Origin: Lepeophtheirus salmonis
Lineage: Eukaryota; Arthropoda; Copepoda; Siphonostomatoida; Caligidae
Reading direction: 5' to 3'
NCBI RefSeq assembly: GCF_016086655.4
Contig: NC_052143.2
Location: 24,505,886-24,569,885 of the forward strand
Length of the DNA stretch: 64,000 nucleotides
Numbering within the stretch: position 1 is the stretch's first letter; every line of letters begins with the position of its first letter. Shown piece after piece: positions 11,750-23,600 of this stretch. The position numbers and the translations under genes are program-made. Below the pieces are notes generated by a model. The model was not told the DNA's origin and searched no databases. It saw only the letters and a list, made by a program, of their open reading frames with translations.

Positions 11750-12490
11750 CATTTGGCGAAGATGGATAGAGCCTCAATAGAAAAAAAATAAAAATAGCAT
11801 CACTAACACAATGTTAGGAAATGCGCTAGACTTCAACAAATTCAGAAATTTCTTGGATCTTTTTACTTTCGCCCCCATCATATTTGAAAAATGACTAATA
11901 AATGTTTTGAGTAAACTTTGTTCACAGGTAATCAATAATTTTTGACAAAAATGTCTTACAATGAGATTTCTAAACTTCTACAAGTTATATAAATTTAATT
12001 TGAAGTTATTTTTTTAACGTATTTAGGGTCCACCCAGTAGGTAAAATGCAAAAATATGAACACTAAATTGTTATCTATAAGTAAAATAATCATTTATACA
12101 AATATAATTTTGATTGGTTCTCAAATTTAATGAATACAACACGTATACTTTAATATTAAAAATTGAAATACATTTTTACCTTTAAACCCTAAATCATTTT
12201 TTTTTTCATGAGCTAGGGTTTTATTTATTTAAACATCTAAAAATAGTTACATAAATAATTAAACCAAAATTTCTATTTAAATATACAACGTCAATAAACA
12301 TTCAAGTTTGAAATTAATTTTCTTCTTTAGACCTCTAAAATGATAGAATATATATTTAAAAAAAAATCAACAACACATCAAACAGTGCATAAAATAATCG
12401 GAGAGCTTAAAAAGTTATTAATTGATGCTGTGAAGTCATTAAGGAACAATTAGAAAGACTAAAAGTGATACAAAAAAAGAAAAAAAAATA
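11750..12490. other. AT-rich spacer
   Basis: No gene or repeat is recognised. The sequence is AT-rich with poly-A and poly-T runs, such as near 12198-12208 and 12358-12367. Confidence 0.4.
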
Positions 12491-12492
12491 GG

Positions 12493-13253
12493 TACCGAGT
12501 GGTCCTTTAAAATCTGAACTCATTGAATTATAAGTTTGAACAAGATATAATTTTATTAGATAACTAAAGAATTTCAGCAAAATTAATACTATAAATAGAT
12601 GTATACCTGAGCTCTTTTAATCATTAATGTAGCCACTGTTAGCTGTAATGATGGCTTCCAGGCGGTGGAGGAAGTCATGGTACCTGCTGCAGATGTTGTC
12701 CTCTATCATGGAGTCCCAGTGCTGGCTGACTGTGGCTTTGAGGGCCTCGGTTTTTGGATGACAGAAACTGCAGTCCTTCCCCTTTATATGTACTAAAAAG
12801 GTGTTGTCGAGGGGCAGTAGGGTAGCCAAAAGTGTCGAAACAGAGTTCAAAAGACTGATTCAATAAAGTTTTGTAACAGAAGAGATGGTTTCTTTCATTG
12901 CCGGTGTCAAAAGTGGTCTCTCCACACACACAAGGCTCTTTCCACGCACTTTTTTGATAGTTATCTGGACAGTCTGGTGTGAAAGCCTGAGATCTCTTGC
13001 ATGGACCCTCATGGACTTGAGAGGATTGGTCTAGGCTGTTTTATTTAACTCCTCCGGGTCCAGTTTGGCCTTTCTGACAGAGCCCTTCTTTCCCTCCAAC
13101 ATTTAGTCTACTTGTACATAAGCTAAAAATCTCAAGTATGTTTTGTGACTAATTTTTCATACTTAGTGAAATAAATATGAATTAATTTCAATAACTCAAT
13201 CTTAATTAATTATTGAATCAGTAAGTGTTCAGATATCATTGGACAACCCGGTA
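12493..13253 (-). mobile_element. Complete non-autonomous Tc1/mariner element (family A)
   Basis: The low end starts at TA 12493 with TACCGAGTGGTCCTTTAAAA. The high end (13227-13253), in reverse complement, reads TACCGGGTTGTCCAATGATA. These are inverted repeats of about 27 bp bounded by TA, the target of this superfamily. The element is about 760 bp and encodes, on the minus strand, an HTH part joined directly to the C-terminus. Matching ends occur in the copies at 43171-43636 and 61945-62654, which defines family A. This is the best preserved full-length copy in the window. Confidence 0.85.
12617..13102 (-). pseudogene. Deleted transposase of family A (HTH joined to C-terminus)
   Basis: Starting at an ATG at 13102, the minus strand gives MLEGKKGSVRKAKLDPEEL, an HTH block (KSMRVHARDLRLSHQTVQ), KKVRGKSLVCVERPLLTPAM, then KETISS. 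Through frameshifts it passes to a C-terminal block (NTFLVHIKGKDCSFCHPKTE, ALKATVSQHWDSMIED), ending SGYIND and TAA at 12617. In Tc1/mariner enzymes about 150 residues, including catalytic aspartates one and two, should lie between these blocks; they are missing. The same junction recurs in the 40, 45 and 62 kb copies, so the deletion predates spread of the copies. Confidence 0.85.
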
Positions 13254-13970
13254 GAATAATTGTTTAGTCATATTGAAATCTCCTTAAATTGTCAGTTGTA
13301 ATTCCTAATAATCGGCGCCAAGGCTATAGTATGTATTTCTAATCTAGGAAGATTGATGCATGCTACTTAACCAAATGACATGCATAATTCAAAATATTCC
13401 ATGCAAGTGGGGGATTTTAAAGAAAAAGCTAGATAAAGTGGTGATATGATCATAAAAACATACTAATTTGAACATAACTCCATTTAAACTACCCCGATTC
13501 ATCTGAAAGTTTGTATGCTATACATAAATTAGTTGCATGCTAATTTACATATTTAAGGTTAGATCCATAACATCAATCACTCTATTTTTTGCAATCAAAT
13601 AGGCTAAAAATGTTTCTCAAGACAGTCTGAACAATTTTTCTTCCAAAAGATGTGATTGGTGAGTAAGGAACACTAAACACAAAATAAGCCTTTGCAAAGT
13701 TAGATTCATTTTATTTTAATGGTTATGAGTAATAAATACAAAGTGTAGAACAATAGACAGTGCTGAATAGTTACATAAGGCGTGTATAGCGTAATACAAA
13801 CATTTGCCGACATACTTTGCACAATATCTCATCATTGATGCATCACGTAGAATCCATAATTATACAATCCTCTTACTGAGTATGATCCAGTACTTGGCCA
13901 TAGGTTTTTAAAATGAGCTTTTTATCGAACAACTATAGTAATCTAACGGTAAATATTAGAAACAATAATA

Positions 13971-14195
13971 CTAAAGAAGGATGTAAATTCTCTGATCTAC
14001 AAAGTGGGAAGAGAAACCTTCAATTATTGAAGTCTGAGCTTCTGTTAGCTCATGGAGCGGGGTAACGTTCTCACGAATGACAATATTTTCCAACTCTACT
14101 AGATTACCCAAATTCTTAAAAAATGGCGCTGTGTTAGAATATTGGTGGATATTGTTTTGTGAGCTATTTGAGTCAAACAAATTTATCGTACTCAT
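13971..14195 (-). CDS. Unrecognised open frame, possible single exon
   Basis: A 74-codon frame begins at ATG 14195. Its composition is less biased than neighbouring spurious frames (a central run of acidic and polar residues, ELENIVIRENVTPLHELTEA). I recognise no domain, signal peptide or membrane segment, see no paralogue elsewhere in the window, and cannot define flanking splice sites. It could be a first exon, or chance. Low confidence. Confidence 0.15.
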   Translation of the reverse strand: MSTINLFDSNSSQNNIHQYSNTAPFFKNLGNLVELENIVIRENVTPLHELTEAQTSIIEGFSSHFVDQRIYILL

Positions 14196-16411
14196 GACAA
14201 TTCTTTAAGCAGCTGTCTAATTAAATTATTTGATGTATGCCATTTGAAAAAGAGATATATATAAATAAATGAACCAAAAACTCCTTTGTTCAAAGTGAGA
14301 TTTAGTTAAACTGTTTGGAATTATTTGTGTGTGCGGGATATTTAGAATAAAAAAGCCGCTTTAGATTTACTCACACCATTTGGCTCAACGTATTTGTGTG
14401 AGAAGACCATTTACTTATTAACTAAATAAAGACATATTGTAGCTTAAAGTAGAAGATGATGTTCAAGTGGCTGTGCCCAAAATTAAACTCAAATTAGACC
14501 TGCTTTGTTCAATGCACAGTGCACATCCGTCACATTCAGACTTTGATTCGTTTATAAAGCCTTGAGAGGTTTAGGGTTCACACATTATTTAGTCACATAT
14601 TTTCAGGGTCGAACTAAAAAAAATGGGAACCACTGAATTAGACAACAGAAGTGAAGCAGTTATTACTAACTAAAGCAAATTATAATGTTTTTGGTGCTAG
14701 TTTTCTCAACATATGTAGGTTGATATATTCAAAATATTTGGTATTTTATTTAAAACATTATCTAGATAGGTAGTTCAAGAAATTCAATATTGGTCTCTAA
14801 ATTAGACAAAGCAAAACTTATCATATTTTCTTTAGCATAAAATAATGTCTAAATACAGTGTCTATTTTAAAATTAATTAGTAAAATTTGAGTCTCGAAGA
14901 ACCATATATGCGTATATATATATCTTTTCCTAACTTAAAACATCTTCTTCGTAATTTTTAGTAATTTCATCCAAGTATTAAGAAATTTTATCTTCACAAA
15001 TTAAACATTCCAAGTTATTTTCTGAGGCCTTGTCTTCGAAATGAAAAAGGATTAGTAGATCTACATATATACATATCAACCAAGAAAAAAGTAATATTTT
15101 CTATAGAAACAAAAGACTTGAATCAATTTTACTCAAGCATGTTAGTCTGAACAAAAGGAACAGCGATAATCTGGACTCGAATATATTCGGAAAAATAAAT
15201 AATCCATCAATAAAGAGGTCTACATTCTACACTTATGACAAAAGTATTTAAATAAATGTATGTGGTTATAATAAAAGTGGATAAAATATGTGTACATAAA
15301 ATACTTTCAAAAATGTAATATTTACTTACGGTTACTCAATACCCAGGCACCAAGAATCATGAAAATCTTAGATGACAAAACTGAATAGAATATTATCTAT
15401 AAAATATACAATTTAAATTTTGGAATTTTTTTTAAAGTAAAATATTCCACACGATAATCTTTTAAGTCAAAGCTCTAATTCGGATAATGTAAATTTCAAT
15501 TCCTCAAATAAAAATATTGACCCATGATTCAAAATAACGCTAAAAATCGTATTTTGAAATTTGGGCAATTGTTTCATCAATAATATTGTAGATTTACAAA
15601 AGCGGAAATGGAATTAGTTCTTCAAATTTAATTTAATTACAGCCAAAATAGGTTCCGATGAGAATAAGTAGATTGAATTAAAAATCATCAAAATGTAAGA
15701 TTTGGGAAATAATTCTAATTCATCCAAAAAAAAAATTTTTTTTTTCAAAGATTCGAGTTTTAATTCGAATAATCAAAACTCCAAAAATTAGTGTACTGAT
15801 TGGTTACATTTCAAGTAAGTAAATTTTGAGTCAAAAGGAAAGTTAATAAACAGATGGTGTCTTAAAAATTGTATACGTGGAATTCTAAGAAACTGAAGCT
15901 CAATCGAACTCGAAAATTTGTATATTGTCCTAACAAGAATTAGACTCGAAAACTCGAATTTTACCAAACTAAAAAATGTTGCATCTAATCCATCACTAAC
16001 ATAAATATATATTTCCTATGTATATAAATGGCAGTGAGATTAAGAGTCCATTTTCTATAATTATAAACTAATGATAAAAGTTTATGTAGATAATATCCTT
16101 TAATAAAATATCATTGTTGCAGAAAGTTTTAAAAATTAAAATATCTTATCTTTTTAAACAATCAAAAAATCTCATTATTATTTTATTCCTCTCAAGAAGA
16201 AGCAAAAACAAAAAGGAAGGAAAAGAGAACTTGGAAAAGATTACAACAGAAAACCCCCCAAAAAGGATGAAACCTACAACAAGGCGGTGTTTCCTAGACA
16301 AAACTGGCAGACAAAAAATACAACAACTTTTTGTTGCATACATAGTTACAAAACTGTTTTCAATATAATCAGGTGTTATGTAACACTTTAAAAATAAAAG
16401 CACTTTTAATG

Positions 16412-16451
16412 TTATATTGTACATATATACACGCATATATGTACAATATAA
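16412..16451. repeat. Perfect 16-bp inverted repeat
   Basis: TTATATTGTACATATA at 16412-16427 is repeated as its exact reverse complement at 16436-16451, with an 8-base spacer. A third partial copy (GTATATTGTACATATATA) follows at about 16454. The sequence is AT-rich, so it may be a hotspot product, but the arms have no mismatch. Confidence 0.85.
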
Positions 16452-16529
16452 GGGTATATTGTACATATATATTCTTCAAATAATATTATATTTGTACATA
16501 CCTCATACATATTAAGTGTAATATCAGAG

Positions 16530-16625
16530 GAAAAATATCCCAAAAATTAAATTTTTTGGAAATGTTTTTCTCAAAAATTCAAAGTTATTCACAAAAAATT
16601 AAATTTAAAAAAAAAAATCGAAAAC
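16530..16625 (+). repeat. AT tract with TTCACAAAAATTAAATTTTTT-type units
   Basis: The tract holds degenerate repeats of AAAATTAAATTTTTTGGAA and TTCACAAAAAATTAAA. The same vocabulary appears at 45985-46195. It is probably a decayed simple or satellite-like repeat. Confidence 0.45.
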
Positions 16626-18087
16626 TAAAATACAAATATAATTGTCTCGGTAATTTTCTTAAATAATAATAAACTATGCCTAATATTAGAAAATAAAACT
16701 CAATTGTTAATCAGATTTAGTCATATCAATTCAAATTTTATTTTTAATAATCTTTAATAACATTTCTTCAAAAATGGTTTATGAAACAATTTTAAATAAG
16801 GAATTATTTTATGAATATATTATTTAATTTACTATTTATTCCTTGATTTTAATTTGTATCTATTGATAACCCAAAAATTAAATAAGAACAGGGCTTGCAA
16901 AAATCACTATCTCAACGTCCCAGGGACGTGTACATCTTAATTTTAGGCTGTTATGACGTTTCATTATATTAGCTGCAAGTAGCAATAAAATGAGGGAAAT
17001 AATCCCGCAAATCCCGTTCTGTATTTAGTAATCATATAAGCAGGTATTACAGCAACGTTGATCCTCAATGTTACTCCGAGTCCAACAAAGACTAGTACTT
17101 ATAACTCCACAACAAACCCTCAGAGTTATTGATGGTCTTTCCCCCACCAATGATTACTTTATATTTACAACTACAAAAAGAGCGCAAACTTCCATTGTCA
17201 TATTTTTTTAACCTACATATAGACAATATGTAATTCTGTGTTTTATGTGCAGAGCCAGGCACCTGCTCGCTCATTATCTCTCTCTTGCTCTCCTCTACGT
17301 TTTCTCATACGCTGCTCAAACAAACAGCCTGCATTTTCACGAAAGACCGAGTTAATTTCATTTCAGGCTATTAAAACCTAAGGATTTAAAAAAGTTACAA
17401 GCCCTAAAGAGTTTTCATATTACTACTCAATTAGCATGGACAATAATTAATGATTTTGATATTTAAAAAAATTGAATAAATCAATAATACATACATATTA
17501 GTTATAATATTAGTCATTGTGAACTTGCTCACTCGTGAATCGTGTGCAATCATCTTTCTGCAAGCTAAACTGATTTATTTACATATTTTTTTAGATGTCT
17601 TCATGGATATATTTTCATTATATTGTAAGTAGCTTTTTTATCTTGGATCCTTCATTAGAGTTATATACTAGCAGAATATCAGTTGAATGAAGTTTATTTA
17701 AACCAAAGAATGATAAAATATTATACTTAAAGAACTACTATTATCATTAAACAAAAACTACTCTAATAAATATTTTCTTTTTCATTTACGTATATAGTGA
17801 TAACCCACTTTGACTGTGTTTCTCTTTAAAACCAAAAGAAAGAGAATTTAAAGTTTTGCACATCCCTAAAAATTAACAAAAGTTATTTTTTGAATGCCCT
17901 AAAATTCCGTTGATGTTTTTAATAGTCTTGGATGGTTATTATTAGATACTGTTTTACAATATTCAACAACATCTTCTTTGTTTGTCAACTTTTTTTCAAA
18001 TTTGCAAATAAAACTATTGCTGTAAAAAAATATAGCCAAGAAAATGACTTAAAGTTATCCCATGGAACAAAAATAGAGAATAACTGA

Positions 18088-18121
18088 TCTCCATATAGTC
18101 CGTTTTTGGACTATATGGAGA
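18088..18121. repeat. Perfect 14-bp hairpin, copy 1
   Basis: TCTCCATATAGTCC (18088-18101), loop GTTTTT, then GGACTATATGGAGA (18108-18121), with no mismatch. The same hairpin with the same 6-base loop length recurs at 20628-20661. The two lie on either side of a degenerate retroelement protease at 18.9-19.1 kb. Confidence 0.9.
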
Positions 18122-18889
18122 GAAAAGATTATTTAAATACAAAAAACTGGTTCGAACTCATCGTCATATTGTTTATTGGATGAGTGATTTAGTTCTAGTG
18201 ACGTTTTCGCCTTGAATAATAATAAAGTGAATTTTACTTATAATATGTTTGTTTTTATAATTTTTATTGTTGTAATGGAGTTTTTGATAAATTAGAAAAA
18301 AAAAAGAAGTAAACACGACACTATTGCTCAAACTTTGATACATAGTTTTTAAATCATTTGAAAGGAATCACAATTGACTACTGCCAGGATCTGCGGCAAA
18401 AAATCATTGGCATACCGTATACCGTTCATTTCTTCATCAAAAGAACGAGAAAAGATATTGAAATCTTTACTTGCACAAAGAGTTTTAGTCATAGGTCAAG
18501 AAGTGTACCTCGTTCATCAATTTGTGTATATTATATAACTGTTAATTATATTTTATGTGTATTTTGTTTTTATATTAGTGCACCAGCTCGTTGATTAGTG
18601 GCAATTATCCATTTACCTATTATTGTGAGGATTTTGGATCCTAACGGATGGAAGAAAAGTATAGTTTTGAGGCCCTTCCAAAATAAAACATCCTTTGTAG
18701 TGGTTGATAAATACAAGAACCCGATTGATTTTTTGAGTTTTCTAGCTTTGACAATTGAATAGGATAAGGAGATTTTCACAGTTTGAGGCTTAAAGTTGGA
18801 ATACATTTTATTATTAAAATTGGTTTTTTTATTTGCAAATCACTTTTAACGATTTGAAATATAATTTAATTATATAATAATAACTATAA
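18122..18889. other. Unassigned stretch between hairpin and protease trace
   Basis: This contains open frames at 18358-18594 (+) and 18570-18806 (-), about 78 codons each, without recognised domains. By position, the minus strand here would follow a gag-protease order and could be decayed pol sequence, but I could not find a reverse transcriptase motif. Confidence 0.35.
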
Positions 18890-19140
18890 TTATTAGTCCA
18901 CAGTCAATTTCGAACTTATAAAAACTAAAAAAGTCCATACCTACAATGGGATATTGAGCATTGGCAATTATGTCCAAGGGAACTTTCTTAAAGAGCAAAT
19001 AGAAATATAGTATAATAATTTTTCAATCTAGCCCACTTACTAAGAATAACATTATTAATGTAGGACTGAGAGTACATTCGTTTACAAGATTCAATGGAAT
19101 TAATTATATGGAAGCTCCAGTGTCGATAAAAGCATAAATT
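18890..19140 (-). pseudogene. Retroelement aspartic protease fragment (Ty3/gypsy type)
   Basis: The minus strand at 19133-19107 reads AFIDTGASI, with the DTGA active-site motif of retroviral-type aspartic proteases, followed by LIP. Further down it reads IANAQYPIVGMDFFSFYKF and EIDCGL, the usual closing segment of gypsy proteases (a YPILGADFL-type block before DL). Spacing between the two motifs is right for the family. Two in-frame stops are present. In an intact element this enzyme would cut the Gag-Pol polyprotein. The element is a host-genome retrotransposon relic, and I found no reverse transcriptase or integrase beside it. Confidence 0.65.
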
Positions 19141-19329
19141 ATAAAAAATTAGTATTCTGTTTATTAGTATTATATATAGTATATTTTTGCTTCTATTAAT
19201 TATTATGTTAGGATTAGATTTTGTAAATGTAAATTATATAAATAGAATAAAGTCACAATTTTCTATAAATTTTTAACAGATTTCAAATTGGGAATCAACT
19301 AATTGTATGCCAAAGTTTATAATACAAAA

Positions 19330-19500
19330 ACTCAATAGCACCTTTCAATTTTTTATTTTGAAGTGTGTAACAGGCTGTATCCCTTTTTCGGTAGTATGAT
19401 TTTCTGTTATGTATTGATACAAAGTATATATTTGAAAAGGTTTATTCTTCCAATGCTGTTTTTGTAACCTCTAGTCCTTTGAAAATAACATACTTTAATA
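19330..19500. repeat. Dispersed repeat, copy 1
   Basis: On the minus strand a segment containing AGAGGTTACAAAAACAGC and the following 80-100 bases aligns with the minus strand of 57350-57500 (AGAGGTCACAAAAACGGC and what follows). A shorter match is at 35480-35530. The repeat is AT-rich and moderately diverged. No coding role is shown. Confidence 0.5.
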
Positions 19501-20627
19501 GAAATCATATATTCATAAAGGGATTGAGAAATTTGAATTTAAAGTTGTGTTACTGAATTTCAAAAATGTCATTAAGATTTCTTTGTATAATACAATAAAT
19601 TCTATTATATTTAAAATTTACTTCTCTTTTAAAAAGAAGAGGTGCTTCTCATTTGAAGTAAATCACTTAATATTTTAAAAAAATGTTCAAGGCGAATCGC
19701 CCAGACACGAAATGATTTTATGGATACAATAACAACAACTAGTGTAGCTATTGAAATAATTGTTTAATTATAAGGACGAAAAACACTTTTATGTAATATA
19801 TAAAACTCATAATGTCCTTCCTCAATGATTCCCTTAATATAACTGATTTAGTACCTCTTCCTCCACGACAATATCGTAACTCTCGTAACTCCTCTGCTAC
19901 TACTCCCTCAATGGCTCCAGGTAAAATACGATTCCTTCTTCGATTGTTCTCATAGTAGATGTTATATTTGCTGAAGTGCTTAAAATATAGCACATGAAAT
20001 TATTTTCTTTCTTCTCAAGACATGTATCTAGTCTTCCTTTCTTTGGACTCCATCAGAAAAAGATATGTCAGGCCCTAGAAAATGTCCAGTGATTCAAGTG
20101 ATTTTGATTCTTACAAAATAATGATCAACTCAGCACAATAATTGTTATTCACTATTGACTCTTCCATAAGCTTCAGTTATTATTGTCACCTGTTTCAGAG
20201 TCCAGATTATCCTACTAGTGGGCACTGTGACCTATGTATAATGGGGTAAGAACAAACTGACAATTGAACTTTACTACTTGATCTGATGAACAATTTACTC
20301 ACGCGTTGGGCATCTCATCTGTTGGCGTAGCATGCTGTTTACATAGGTAGGAAGTAAACTGGATCATTCATCCAACCAGGCCTTTTCACATCAAGTCATG
20401 AGAAATTGGGTCTTTCTTCTATCCGTAGTCCACCTGCCACACGAAGTCTGTTCCGATTCAAAGAAAACATCCGTCAAAACTTCAATATTTGATTAGAATT
20501 GTATAATAATAATTAATATTTCATATTTGTATTATTTTTCTTTTCTCATCTTTTTTTTTTTTTCATTTTTTGGAAAAAACGTTTCGAAATTCTAATTTTA
20601 TCATCAATGTCTCCAAATAGTCTACAG
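19501..20627. other. Unassigned; position fits a decayed gag upstream of the protease
   Basis: Between 19.8 and 20.5 kb the base composition is less AT-rich than its surroundings, and minus-strand reading shows scattered codon-like stretches broken by stops. Its place upstream of the protease in the minus direction is where gag would lie. I see no zinc-knuckle motif, so this is inference from position only. Confidence 0.3.
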
Positions 20628-20661
20628 TCTCCATATAGTCCGTTAAAGGACTTTATGGAGA
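20628..20661. repeat. 14-bp hairpin, copy 2
   Basis: TCTCCATATAGTCC (20628-20641), loop GTTAAA, GGACTTTATGGAGA (20648-20661), with one mismatch. Partial repeats of the same arm flank it: TCTCCAAATAGTC at about 20610 and CTCTCCATGTAGTCC at about 20679. It is paired with the hairpin at 18088-18121. Confidence 0.9.
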
Positions 20662-23600
20662 AAATAATTTGATTGGCTCTCTCCATGTAGTCCAGCTACA
20701 ATTTATATTTATCTATTAAATCTTTTAAAAACTTTACAGCAAATGTAGTTATTAGCTCTTCAATTCTTCTTTTAAAGAAATATGTGTCCTTTAGGGCAAA
20801 ACAAAGAATGAACTTCATTTAAAAAAAAAAAATCGTAGATACTGTTTTTCCTTTTCTAATTAGGAAGTTGTAATTTTTGGTTACAAAAGTCCACATGGAA
20901 TACTAGAAACAATATCTTTAGAATATTCTATCCATGGGACTTTGAGAGAAAAATACGTACTACGTCAACGACCAACACAAAAATGTTTCTGAAAATCTAT
21001 CTACACTCTATCTTCAATTCTGAATAATAGCCATAGCAACCAATCAAATAATTTATGCATGACTAGGAAAAGGCATTGCTTTATATTAAAATGGTAAAAA
21101 GTTTTTTTATTGTTTTAAGTAGGTATAAATTATATAACGAATACAACGGAGAACTATAGGCTTGAATCTTTTTTTAAACAGATGATAAATGTTTTGGACA
21201 TTCAAAGGATAATTGTTTATTGATTGTTTCATAGTGCTTCGTGTTTGGCAATTCATTCATTCATCCATTCTTTTTCCCCATTATCTACAGGAAATATTAT
21301 TTTTTGTATATAAATTTATACATCTAGATACAATCTATGTGATTAATGAACCTTTTATAAAAGCTCGATTCGATACCCCCCCCCCCTTCACTTATAAGCT
21401 CATTTTTCAAATTAATTGTTGGAGTTCTTTAATTAATCTATTTATCCATCCGTCAAGAAACTTTTATATTATAAGATATCAGATCTTTAAATCTTATCAT
21501 TTTCTTCAACTGCTAAAACTTAATAATTTACCTATGCTTACGAATATGGATTCAATCCATTATTGTGTTATTAATATACCCTGAACGTTATAATATCTCA
21601 AATTTCTTATAAATATCTTTGCTTTAAACTTAGATAAAATATATAAAGAAGGATTCAAATGCTATTAATTTACAGCAAAGACAAAAGAAAACTGACTTCA
21701 TTAATTATAAAAATAATATTTCTCAAAAAAAATATTTCTATTCAATATCTTCTAGAAAATTTGAAAAAAATGACAAATTTTCTACTTCAGCTAAAGAAAA
21801 ACAGTGGATTGGTCACTTTAAAATATAATTTTATCAGCCGGGATTAGAAATTTTTAATAAATATAGTACTTAATCTGTTAATCTCAGAACTATTATATAC
21901 AAATGTCATTCATTTTACACAAAACAAAATTAATAGTTGACTCATATTAATGAAATTCCTATTTGGTATATATAGATAATTTTGAAATGAACGTTTACTA
22001 AAACTGTAAATTATGGCGCTTCTTACAGAATATCAGTATTCATTACCATGTATTTTAATTTAATTAAATTTTATTTATAACTTAACTCAACGGACATTCT
22101 GTTCTACTAGTAATATATTATTCAAAAATAAATATGACTTCATTCCTTTGCACATACCCCTTCTGTCAGCTGGAGTAAATTGCTCAATTTTTCATGAACC
22201 CTGTCGCCTCAATATTTTTTTTTCTCTAAGGTCTATCTAATAAATTTGAGTAGGTCAATTGAATGACTAATCTATAAATGTGCTACTGTTGTCCATGTAT
22301 TAAGCCAAGTGATAGTTAAGTTGACAATTAGTCGACTTATTATCCCATACTCATTTTTTAAATACTATATAATTAGCTTATAAAAGTAGATTGATAATTA
22401 TATAAATTTACAATATACACTCTTATATGTGTTGATAGTTTGCTGATTAAAGCTATATTTTATAGACTCATCAATCCTAGTACATTCAATTAATAATGAA
22501 AACACAAATATATAAATGATAATAAAACCATGTATTATCAAATATTTGCTCATTAAAAAAAATTATAATAATTAATGTGTGTAAAATGTGATTGAAGACA
22601 GATGCACAGTTCTACTTATGGAGCCTAGTAAAGAATATTTTTAAACGCATGAGTCTACTAAAATATATGCTTACATTATCTACGCATCAATTCAAAATTA
22701 ACAACAAATTTTCAAAAAAAAAATAAAAAGAATCGAGTCAATCAATATTACTCATCTGTTTTTCAACCTTTTTTTAAAGAAATAACATTGTATTTTTCAT
22801 TAAAGAAATTCTGCAAATACAAGATAGTAAGAGTCTTACTTTGAAAGATATCAGGGGTTATGTCTGTGGGCCTTCTCCTGCTTCCTATTTCTCCTTTTAT
22901 TTTTTCCTGTTTTCTTCAGTTTACTTATATTAAATAAGAATGTATGAAATATGTATGTACATTAGAACTTATAAAAAAATATTTTAACGAATTTAAATTA
23001 ATAACTGAAATTGTTTTTTTTTTTATAAAACTATAAAATATTATTACTATATCTGTTTAATTTAAATGTATATGAAAAAAATAAATACAGATTCTTACTT
23101 TGATGCCTAAATAACGAATTGCTTTGTCCATTGATATGGGATTTATTATTCACCTGAAGAAATTTGGAACTTTGCTAGGTCTTTGAAGGATCATATTTAT
23201 TACTATTGTTTCTGAACATAAACCAGTGTAGACTATTGATGTATATAAATTGCATTTTTCACTTTTTAAAATTTAGAACCTCAAATGTTATCCTAGTGAG
23301 AAGTGGATTTTTCGATGTATACAGTCCCACTACAAATCTATGCTTTTTCTCATTTCCATTATCCATGTTTTGTTTTCAGTAGTGATTCTTATTAGAAATT
23401 TAGAGTAAATTTTTGATATAATTTCTTCTCTGGAGTTTAATCCCGAATCTCCCATAGAACTTAGTTCTTCCAACTTCTTAATATTATCCTCATAAAATAG
23501 AAGTCTTCTTCAGTACGTTAGCTTCTTTTTTGGAAATGTGCTACTCTAACCTGGTAAATAAATTTAGAATTTATGTAGATGTACCACCAATTTACCTTTT

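Larger units (their letters stand above)
13254..18087. other. Sparse AT-rich region
   Basis: No transposable element with recognisable coding sequence. It contains the open frame at 13971-14195, a TTTTTGGAA-type AT tract at 16530-16620 resembling 45985-46195, and the hairpin at 16412-16451. Around 14465-14620 there is a short segment ending GGGAACCACTG, resembling the end of a hAT-type MITE, but its other end does not match well. Around 17245-17330 a GC-richer patch (CTGCTCGCTC) resembles the GAGCGAGAGCAGG patch near 50022. Confidence 0.4.

Noticed and set aside
14465..14622. Second hAT-like MITE ending GGGAACCACTG
   Set aside because: Only the right end resembles the CAGTGGTTCCC terminus; the proposed left end (CAAGTGGCTGTGCCC) differs too much.
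18150..18165. GGTTCGAACTC, tRNA T-loop-like sequence
   Set aside because: No acceptor, D or anticodon stem can be formed around it.
21213..21584. Plus-strand open frame of 123 codons
   Set aside because: Composition is dominated by Phe, Ile, Leu and Tyr as expected from AT-rich DNA; no membrane-protein pattern or family recognised.
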